From JBAXBF01 sp034429745 (GTDB taxonomy: Bacteria > Chloroflexota > Anaerolineae > Anaerolineales > DRKV01): a stretch of 13,366 nt of DNA. A program made the translations under genes and the position numbers. The first letter of the stretch is position 1, and each line of letters starts with the position of its first letter. The DNA is taken from NCBI GenBank assembly GCA_034429745.1, contig DAOUFY010000099.1, forward strand, positions 1-13,366, written 5' to 3'. The notes under the pieces were generated by a model. The model was given only the letters and a program-made list of their open reading frames with translations, was not told the origin of the DNA and did not search any database. Below are positions 7,725 through 13,366 of the stretch, piece after piece.

Positions 7725-8933
7725 ATGGAAAACGATCACACAGAACAAGATAAATCAACCCTAAAAATACTAACTATTGCTGGCGGGCATTTCATTAATG
7801 ATTCTTTCATGGCTTTTATTCCCGCGCTGTTGCCATTGTTAATCCAAAAATTATCACTATCACTGACAACCGCGGGAACATTATCTGCAATTGCTCAATT
7901 GCCGGCGGTGTTGAACCCTATGATAGGTTATGTTGCAGATCGGCATCGCCTTCAATGGGCAGTCATTCTTTCCCCAGGTATTACTGCCACAATGATCAGC
8001 TTGCTGGGAATAGCTCCAAATGAACCAATCATTGCGTTTTTGATTCTATTCAGCGGCTTAAGCACTGCATTTTTTCATGCACCGGCCCCTGCGATGGTGG
8101 GAAACCTTACTAAAAAACGGTTAGGCAGAGCAATGAGTTGGTTTATGGCAGGAGGAGAATTTGGTTATTCTATTGGACCATTATTGGCTGTTTGGGCTGT
8201 CTCCACCTTTACTTTGGAAGGGACTGCTCGCATGATGGTTATAGGTTGGGCAGCAAGTGCATTATTGTATTGGCAGCTTCATCGTTGTTCCACTCATATG
8301 CTCAAATCATCTGATGCTAAAAAAGCGGTTAGTGTTAAAGCCGTGTTGCCTGAATTGCTGCGCTTTTTTACACCAATGTCGTTAATGCTCTTTATGCGAA
8401 GTTTTATTACAACAATATTGGTGGTGTATTTGCCAACATATATGAATAAACAAGGGGCAAATCTTTGGATGAGTGGGGCATCTTTATCAATCCTTGAGTT
8501 TGCCGGGGTGATTGGAGCATTAGTAGCCGGATCCATAAGCGATTGCTTGGGACGCAAGTCTGTGTTAGTAACTGCATTTGGTTTATCTTTTATATGCTTA
8601 GTATGGTTTCTCAATAGCAAAGGAGGCGAATTAGTCATTGCTTTGCTATTACTTGGTTTTACAACCATAGCTACAGGACCAATATATTTAGCAATAGTTC
8701 AAGAGAATTTTCCCCATCATCGAGCAGTAGCGAATGGTATTTACATGGGCAGCACTTTTCTGCTTACATCATTAACCACTTTAATCATTGGCATTATGGG
8801 GGATCACATTGGTCTTGAAAGAACCTTTTTATGGAGTGGTATCATATCCCTTTTAGCTATTCCTGCAGTTTTTCTATTGCCGAATGCTACCCATGACGAA
8901 ACCCAAAGTGTAACTTCAACGGCAGAAATATAA
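7725..8933 (+). CDS. MFS transporter, fosmidomycin-resistance (Fsr)-like
   Basis: This is a predicted proton-coupled exporter of 402 residues with about twelve membrane segments in two halves and a hydrophilic central loop near 188-208. It resembles Fsr: a GHFINDSFMAFIPALLPLL opening helix (21-39), a motif-A-like GYVADRHR (68-75), FFHAPAPAMVG (116-126; FFHPE in related proteins), GGEFGYSIGPLLA (143-155), and a second motif A GSISDCLGRKS (269-279). The charged, Thr/Ser-rich C-terminal tail (387-402) is cytoplasmic. ATG 7725 follows the GNAT stop by 5 bases with no visible Shine-Dalgarno, so translation may depend on coupling. The exported substrate is unknown; Fsr-like proteins export fosmidomycin and other compounds, but the family is broad. 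Confidence 0.88.
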   Translation: MENDHTEQDKSTLKILTIAGGHFINDSFMAFIPALLPLLIQKLSLSLTTAGTLSAIAQLPAVLNPMIGYVADRHRLQWAVILSPGITATMISLLGIAPNEPIIAFLILFSGLSTAFFHAPAPAMVGNLTKKRLGRAMSWFMAGGEFGYSIGPLLAVWAVSTFTLEGTARMMVIGWAASALLYWQLHRCSTHMLKSSDAKKAVSVKAVLPELLRFFTPMSLMLFMRSFITTILVVYLPTYMNKQGANLWMSGASLSILEFAGVIGALVAGSISDCLGRKSVLVTAFGLSFICLVWFLNSKGGELVIALLLLGFTTIATGPIYLAIVQENFPHHRAVANGIYMGSTFLLTSLTTLIIGIMGDHIGLERTFLWSGIISLLAIPAVFLLPNATHDETQSVTSTAEI

Positions 8934-8971
8934 AAAATATAAGTAAAAACAACTTTTAATTCCCTTTAAGT

Positions 8972-9002
8972 GAAAAGGCAGGTGCGGAAAACCTGCCTTT
9001 TC
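8972..9002. terminator. Bidirectional terminator between convergent operons
   Basis: GAAAAGGCAGGT (8972-8983) and ACCTGCCTTTTC (8991-9002) form a perfect 12-bp stem with a 7-base loop. The A-run on one arm and T-run on the other give a U-rich 3' stem side on both strands. It sits 39 bases after the MFS stop and 30 bases beyond the E2 stop on the opposite strand, so it can serve both transcripts. Confidence 0.88.
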
Positions 9003-9025
9003 AAAAATATGGAGGAGGGAAAAAT

Positions 9026-9133
9026 ATGAAGCTAACCCAATATCAACAGATATGGGTCTTCAACCAGTTGTTTAATGAATTGCATAAAACGAGCAGCAGG
9101 GGCACCGTCAACGATGCGATGATCAAACACTAG
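9026..9133 (+). other. 35-codon ORF with strong ribosome site, antisense to the E2 3' end; doubtful gene
   Basis: ATG 9026 is preceded at the ideal distance (7 bases) by GGAGGAGG (9011-9018), a near-perfect Shine-Dalgarno, and the frame runs 35 codons to TAG at 9131. Almost all of it is antisense to the last codons of the E2 gene, and no promoter is visible after the terminator at 8972-9002. The product matches nothing I recognise. It could be a remnant of a gene start displaced by rearrangement, or chance. Confidence 0.15.
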
Positions 9134-10384
9134 GCTTAACGTGCACATCTTACGAATGACTATTTGATCATTGCGCACGACTGGCTTTGGTATGATGCTT
9201 CCGACACCTAAAATTGCCGCTTCCGGCAAATTGATAACAGGTGTAAATCCTTCAACATCATACATGCCTAGATTAGTAATGGTAAAAGTGCCGCCGGTTA
9301 AATCATCAGGCAAAGAACGCCCTTCTTTGGCGCGTTCGATGAGCATACGCATTTCTTTGGCTACTTGCTGCAGTGGTTTATGGGCGACATCACGCACAAC
9401 AGGAACAAGCAAACCACGATCGGTATCAACAGCTAGGCCGATGTTGATTTGGTGTAAGATTTCAATTGAATCTGCTGTAAGGCGAGCGTTCATATAAGGG
9501 AATTTTTGCAGTGCCACTGTAACAACTTTAATGAGCAAATCATTGATACTAGGAGAAAATCCCCATGATTCTGAGACGGATAATTTCAAGTGCTCGCGAA
9601 GCTTTACAAACTCAGTGGCATCAACATCCATAAACATGGTAACTCTAGCCGTTGTGTGGACGCTAGTGCCCATTCGATCAGCAATAATAGCCCTTACTCC
9701 TTTCAGAGGAATGCGTTCAACCATATCTGCTTGAGATGGAGCAATAGGTGATGGCAAGCTAACTTGAGCAGCCGAACGGGCTTTTTCTACATCCTCGCGG
9801 GTAATGAGACCATCTTTTCCGCTGCCGGTAATTTGGGCAAGGTCAATACCTTCTGCTGCAGCAACACGCTGAGCTAATGGTGTGGCTTTGGGTTTTTCAG
9901 CTAAATACGCGCGAACATCCTGTTCTCGAATCCGTAAACCGCCCCCGCCGGTTGGAACAACCTGCCTAAGATCAACATTTTCTTCTTTAGCGAGTTTGCG
10001 AGCTCGTGGTGAGGCGAATATTTTATCCTTCTCCAAAGCTGCTGCCGGAGATGATATTTGTTGTGGGATTTGCTGAATTACGGGTGGTTGAGAAATGGGT
10101 TGCTCTGGCTGTTTTGAAGATTGCATTGCTGATTCGAAAGTTTCATCTTGTTTTCCTATGACAGCAACGACAGTAAGAACAGGTACAATATCCCCTTCTT
10201 TATAAGGTCCGCGATGGAGGTATCCTTTAGAATCAGCTTCAACTGGAAATATCGCTTTATCAGTTTCGACCTCTAAGATGGCATCGCCAATGTCAACTTT
10301 GCTTCCATCTTCAATCAGCCATTTAACAATGGTTACTTCTTCAACTGTTTGACCCAATTTTGGAATGAAAAATTCCTTTGCCAT
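9032..10384 (-). CDS. 2-oxo acid dehydrogenase complex E2 (dihydrolipoamide acyltransferase), two subunit-binding domains
   Basis: This is the core of a pyruvate- or acetoin-dehydrogenase-type complex: it takes the acyl group from E1 on its lipoyl arm and passes it to CoA. Of 450 residues, 1-78 form a lipoyl domain with the lipoylated Lys43 in VETDKAIFP. A Gln/Pro-rich flexible linker (about 88-118) follows, then two peripheral-subunit-binding domains: 122-161 (ASPRARKLAKEENVDL) and 166-203 (ATPLAQRVAAAEGIDL). The catalytic domain starts near 224 (RIPLKGVRAIIADRM) and ends with the active-site DHRIVDG, His422 and Asp426. The ATG lies 1 base after the E1 stop; the AAGGTGG ribosome site (10394-10400) is inside the end of E1. 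No E3 gene follows before the terminator. Acyl substrate is not decided by sequence: pyruvate and acetoin are both possible. Confidence 0.93.
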   Translation of the reverse strand: MAKEFFIPKLGQTVEEVTIVKWLIEDGSKVDIGDAILEVETDKAIFPVEADSKGYLHRGPYKEGDIVPVLTVVAVIGKQDETFESAMQSSKQPEQPISQPPVIQQIPQQISSPAAALEKDKIFASPRARKLAKEENVDLRQVVPTGGGGLRIREQDVRAYLAEKPKATPLAQRVAAAEGIDLAQITGSGKDGLITREDVEKARSAAQVSLPSPIAPSQADMVERIPLKGVRAIIADRMGTSVHTTARVTMFMDVDATEFVKLREHLKLSVSESWGFSPSINDLLIKVVTVALQKFPYMNARLTADSIEILHQINIGLAVDTDRGLLVPVVRDVAHKPLQQVAKEMRMLIERAKEGRSLPDDLTGGTFTITNLGMYDVEGFTPVINLPEAAILGVGSIIPKPVVRNDQIVIRKMCTLSLVFDHRIVDGAPAARFMQFIKQLVEDPYLLILG

Positions 10385-10385
10385 A

Positions 10386-12488
10386 TCAACTAACCACCTT
10401 CCGGCAAGCAGCCATAATTCTATCTACATTAGGAATGGCAATATCTTCAAGGATTTCTGCACGCGGGACAGGCACATTGAGTGCAGCCACGCGAACCATG
10501 GGCGCATCGAGCCAATCAAAAGCGAGATCGTTTACTTGAGCCATCACCTCATTGATAAAACTTGTATTTTCGTAAGCTTCAGTTACACCAACAAAGCGGC
10601 CTGTTTTCTTAACAGAGGTGATGATGGTATCAATATCTAGTGGTTTGAGGGTACGCAAATCAATAACTTCTACATCAATACCTTCTTGGGCAAGTTTTTC
10701 AGCTGCCTCAAGGGCTCGGTGAACCATTCTGGAATAAGTAACCAAAGTAATATCTTTACCGGGACGTTTAATATCGGCTACACCTAAGGGAATAATATAG
10801 TCCTCTTCCGGGACGCGTCCTTTTTCTTTGTAAAGCATTTTATGTTCAATGAACATAATGGGATTATCATCACGAATAGCAGCTTTCAGCAGACCTTTAG
10901 CATCATAGGGCGTAGAAGGCATGACAACATAAATTCCAGGGAAATGCGTCCACAGCGATTCCAAGCTTTGAGAGTGGTGGGCTGCAATAGCGCGTCCCGC
11001 ACCGCCTTCAGTCCGAATGACCATGGGGACAGTTGTTTTCCCCCCAAACATATAGCGGTTTTTTGCTCCTTGATTGGCAATTTGATCCATGGCAAGGGGA
11101 GTAAAATCAACATACATGATTTCTGCAATAGGGCGCATACCTGCCATAGCAGCTCCAACTGCTGCACCTCCTATGGTAGCTTCAGAGATAGGGGTATCAA
11201 TAACGCGCCAATCACCGAATTCCTGCCACAAGCCGCGGGTAGCTCCATATGCTCCGCCGTATAACCCTACATCCTCACCCATGATAAACACTCTGTTATC
11301 GCGCAGCATCTCTTCGCGCATAGCTTCAATAAGAGCTTGGGCGTAGGTAATTTCTCGCATGTTAGGATCATTTTTTACTTTTTCTCTTAGCTTCTTTTCT
11401 GCTTCAATATCTGCCGCTGTTGTTTTTAATGGGGCATAGACATCTGTTTCAACTTCGCTTGGATCTGGTTCAGGGGAAGCTTCAGCATAAGCCATTGCTT
11501 GTTCTAATTTCTTTTCAACAGCACTCTCAATTTCTTCAAATTCCTTTTCGGTAAGGAACTTTATGGCTTCTAGGTTTTCTTTAAGTACTTTAATAGGATC
11601 GCGTTCTTTCCAGGCGTTTTCTTCTTCTCGGGTGCGATAAGCGCGCGGGTCAGAGTGAGAATGTCCATACCAACGATAAGTTTTAGCTTCGATAAGGGTG
11701 GGACCCTCTCCTTTGCGGGCTCTTTCAGCGGCTTTGGCAACTGCTCCACGAACAGCTAATACGTCCATGCCATCAACGACCTGCCCAGGAATTCCGTAAG
11801 CACAAGCCCTGGAAGCGACATCTGGTAGTTTGCTGGCTTTTGCCCACGGAACTGACATAGCGTACATATTGTTTTCGACCAAGAAGATTATGGGTAAATT
11901 CCATAAACTAGCCATGTTCAGGGCTTCGTGGAAATTGCCAGTATTTGAAGCGCCATCACCAAAGAAACACAACACAACCCGATCAGTACCTTGAATTTTT
12001 TGAGCTAGAGCTGCACCTACTGCAACGGGGATATTTCCACCAACAATGCCGGTTGCGCCAAGATTGCCATGTTCCACATCAGCGATATGCATCGAGCCGC
12101 CTTTGCCTTTGCAATAACCACCGCTTTTACCTAATACCTCAGCCATCATTTTATTGTAATGCGCTTGCTTTTCTTCGGGAGTTTTGGCGGCTTTATCCCC
12201 ATGGGCGTGAGCATGTCCATGACCGCGATGCGTGCTTGTGATGATATCATCATCTCGCAAAGCAGCGACGCCTCCGACTGCTACTGCTTCTTGCCCTGCA
12301 TAAAGATGAGATGCACCTTTGAGTACTGCTTTGCTTAATAGGCTGGCGATGTTGTTCTCAAGAGCTCGAATTTCCATGATTTGGCGTAAATAGGTGATCA
12401 ACTCTTCTTTCGTTAATGATTGTTCTTCAATAAGAGCAGTAATGCGTTCTACATTGGACAAGTTTTGGTTGTTTTTACTGGCTGCCAT
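10386..12488 (-). CDS. Fused alpha-beta E1 of a pyruvate/acetoin-type 2-oxo acid dehydrogenase
   Basis: This thiamine-diphosphate enzyme decarboxylates a 2-oxo acid (or cleaves acetoin) and charges the E2 lipoyl group. In most bacteria with this E1 type, alpha and beta are separate; here one 700-residue chain holds both. The alpha part (about 24-345) has YAGQEAVAVGG (63-73), STHRGHGH (85-92), YCKGKGGSMH (125-134), the ThDP/Mg motif GDGASNTG...ENN (177-207) and YRWYGHSHSDP (271-281). An acidic, Lys-rich linker (about 345-376) joins the beta part (377-700), which has the catalytic Glu405 in GEDVGLYGG, DTPISEATIGGAAVGAA (431-447), AAHHSQS (502-508) and EHKMLY. Between GHGH and MMAE lies a longer than usual His-rich stretch (93-113). 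The start has GGAGG at 12501-12505, 12 bases away, and overlaps the DeoR gene by 14 bases. E2 follows after 1 base. Pyruvate versus acetoin is not settled. Confidence 0.92.
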   Translation of the reverse strand: MAASKNNQNLSNVERITALIEEQSLTKEELITYLRQIMEIRALENNIASLLSKAVLKGASHLYAGQEAVAVGGVAALRDDDIITSTHRGHGHAHAHGDKAAKTPEEKQAHYNKMMAEVLGKSGGYCKGKGGSMHIADVEHGNLGATGIVGGNIPVAVGAALAQKIQGTDRVVLCFFGDGASNTGNFHEALNMASLWNLPIIFLVENNMYAMSVPWAKASKLPDVASRACAYGIPGQVVDGMDVLAVRGAVAKAAERARKGEGPTLIEAKTYRWYGHSHSDPRAYRTREEENAWKERDPIKVLKENLEAIKFLTEKEFEEIESAVEKKLEQAMAYAEASPEPDPSEVETDVYAPLKTTAADIEAEKKLREKVKNDPNMREITYAQALIEAMREEMLRDNRVFIMGEDVGLYGGAYGATRGLWQEFGDWRVIDTPISEATIGGAAVGAAMAGMRPIAEIMYVDFTPLAMDQIANQGAKNRYMFGGKTTVPMVIRTEGGAGRAIAAHHSQSLESLWTHFPGIYVVMPSTPYDAKGLLKAAIRDDNPIMFIEHKMLYKEKGRVPEEDYIIPLGVADIKRPGKDITLVTYSRMVHRALEAAEKLAQEGIDVEVIDLRTLKPLDIDTIITSVKKTGRFVGVTEAYENTSFINEVMAQVNDLAFDWLDAPMVRVAALNVPVPRAEILEDIAIPNVDRIMAACRKVVS

Positions 12489-13287
12489 ATTCTTTGTATT
12501 CCTCCGAAAAGTGATGACTTGAATTGGTAATTAATGAAATCCCCAAAGCCGCTAGTTTTTCTTCCCAAGGATCTGGGGGCTTAGTGTCTGTAACTACTGT
12601 GTTAATGTCTTCCAATCGAGCAAATGAGGAAAAGCCAACTCTATTCCATTTAGAAGAATCCACAATTGCAATAACTTTGCGGCACATCTTTATTACTTCG
12701 CGTTTTAATTCGGCTTCCGTATAACTCACATCGGTTAGACCTTCTGGATAACTAATTCCATGAGCACCGAAAAAACCTTTTTGGATGTGAAACTGACGCA
12801 GCATTTCAATGCCTTTTAATCCGACGAGAGAGTCCGTATCACGTTGATAAATACCGCCTATGATTACTATAGTCAAACCGTTGTGGTCTATACTTGTTTG
12901 AGCAATGGCTAAACTGTTGGTAATGATGGTCAGTTCGCGCCTTTTTTTCAAATGTTGCATTAATGCCAAAGCAGTACTGCTGGTGTCAAGAAAAACAGCT
13001 TCACCGTCTTCTATAAGCTGAGCTGCTAAAAAACCAATGCGTTCTTTTTCGGTTGTTCTTTGAGTGCGGCGCAAATTGAGGGATATTTCAGGAACGGCTT
13101 CTACAGGAATTGCACCACCATGAGTTCTTATAATGAGATTTCTTTCAACAAGAATTTGGAGGTCATTGCGAATGGTAACTTCTGAGACGCCAAATTTCCG
13201 ACTTAATTCGGATACAGACACCTGTCCATTGTGCCGAAGTAGGTTTAGCATTTCTTGGCGTCTTAATTCTGGGAAAATTTCACCCAT
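12475..13287 (-). CDS. DeoR-family transcriptional regulator
   Basis: This is a predicted sugar-phosphate-responsive DNA-binding regulator, usually a repressor. Its 270 residues are near the family's usual 250-260. The N-terminal winged helix-turn-helix spans about 7-60, with VSVSELSRKFGVSEVTIRND (23-42) and the family hallmark RTHGGA (54-59). The C-terminal sensor domain (about 80-240) keeps DTSSTALAL (101-109), ITNS (122-125), GG (144-145), the Glu/Lys helix TEAELKREVI (190-199) and VDSSKW (209-214). ATG 13287 has GGAG at 13293-13296, five bases upstream. The last 14 bases overlap the start of the E1 gene, so it is the first gene of a three-gene operon and likely controls it and itself. A DeoR regulator over a 2-oxo acid dehydrogenase suggests carbon-source control; the effector is unknown. 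Confidence 0.92.
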   Translation of the reverse strand: MGEIFPELRRQEMLNLLRHNGQVSVSELSRKFGVSEVTIRNDLQILVERNLIIRTHGGAIPVEAVPEISLNLRRTQRTTEKERIGFLAAQLIEDGEAVFLDTSSTALALMQHLKKRRELTIITNSLAIAQTSIDHNGLTIVIIGGIYQRDTDSLVGLKGIEMLRQFHIQKGFFGAHGISYPEGLTDVSYTEAELKREVIKMCRKVIAIVDSSKWNRVGFSSFARLEDINTVVTDTKPPDPWEEKLAALGISLITNSSHHFSEEYKEYGSQ

Positions 13288-13323
13288 GAATACTCCAGAA
13301 ATTTACGAATACTTTCGATTACT
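13288..13323. promoter_or_regulatory. Repeated GAATACT-like words, candidate DeoR operator
   Basis: On the + strand GAATACT occurs at 13288-13294 and 13307-13313, and GATTACT at 13317-13323. Two copies agree over nine bases with one mismatch (GAATACTTT/GATTACTTT) exactly 10 bases apart, and a looser copy, AAATACT, lies at 13353-13359 overlapping the -35. Copies one helical turn apart just downstream of a promoter fit a repressor site, but the region is AT-rich and chance is possible. Confidence 0.35.
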
Positions 13324-13326
13324 TTT

Positions 13327-13355
13327 ATTATAACATAAAAAGAAAACATTGTAAA
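13327..13355 (-). promoter_or_regulatory. Sigma-70-type promoter of the DeoR-E1-E2 operon
   Basis: On the - strand TTTACA (13355-13350) and TATAAT (13332-13327) are separated by exactly 17 bases: one mismatch to the -35 consensus and a perfect -10. The predicted transcript start is near 13320, giving a leader of about 33 bases before the regulator's ATG. Confidence 0.75.
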
Positions 13356-13366
13356 TACTTAATAAG

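Noticed and set aside
8294..8668. 124-codon open frame on the - strand inside the MFS gene
   Set aside because: It is wholly antisense to a clear transporter gene, with no recognisable domain and no ribosome site that I could see.
10842..11264. 140-codon open frame on the + strand inside the E1 gene
   Set aside because: It is antisense to well-conserved E1 beta motifs; its Ser/His-rich product looks like nothing known.
13306..13317. CGAA....TTCG inverted repeat before the DeoR gene as a palindromic operator
   Set aside because: Only the outer four bases on each side pair; the direct GAATACT-like repeats explain the same bases better.

Overview
The window looks like a stretch of chromosome from a free-living, probably anaerobic or facultative, carbohydrate-using bacterium with fairly low GC by eye. 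My best guess is Chloroflexota, Anaerolineae-like. The guess rests on the lipoprotein at 5524-6525, which has a Thr/Pro-rich linker followed by a bacterial SH3-like domain in a style I associate with that group, and is supported more weakly by the fused E1 enzyme. A Gram-positive Firmicute is the main alternative; there is no rRNA or other phylogenetic marker to settle it.

The left half (2-8933) is read on the + strand. It opens with the 3' part of a uroporphyrinogen-decarboxylase-like (UroD-fold) gene whose start lies outside the window. Next come an RbsA-type sugar ABC ATPase, an RbsC-type permease and an L-fucose isomerase (fucI), closed by a strong terminator at 5404-5435. This reads as the distal part of a sugar uptake and catabolism operon, for L-fucose or a related sugar such as D-arabinose. 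The binding protein, kinase and aldolase are not here. Next is a single secreted lipoprotein gene, then a tightly spaced pair: a tandem-domain GNAT-like acetyltransferase and an Fsr-like MFS exporter. A perfect 12-bp hairpin at 8972-9002 separates this half from the oppositely oriented right half and probably stops transcription from both sides.

The right half (9032-13287) is read on the - strand as one compact operon: a DeoR-family regulator, a 2-oxo acid (pyruvate or acetoin) dehydrogenase E1 with alpha and beta chains fused in one 700-residue protein, and an E2 acyltransferase with one lipoyl domain and two peripheral-subunit-binding domains. The regulator overlaps E1 by 14 bases and E1 is 1 base from E2, so the three are probably co-transcribed from a near-consensus promoter at 13327-13355. 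No E3 (dihydrolipoamide dehydrogenase) is present. Repeats of a GAATACT-like word around the promoter are candidate DeoR operator sites.

I see no mobile elements, CRISPR arrays, tRNA or rRNA genes, and no gene-free stretch longer than about 150 bases. The most notable points are the UroD-like protein that seems to have lost the usual metal-ligand motif while sitting in a sugar operon, the fused E1 with a His-rich insertion, the double binding domain of E2, and the direct regulator-E1 coupling. None of these amounts to a clearly new system.
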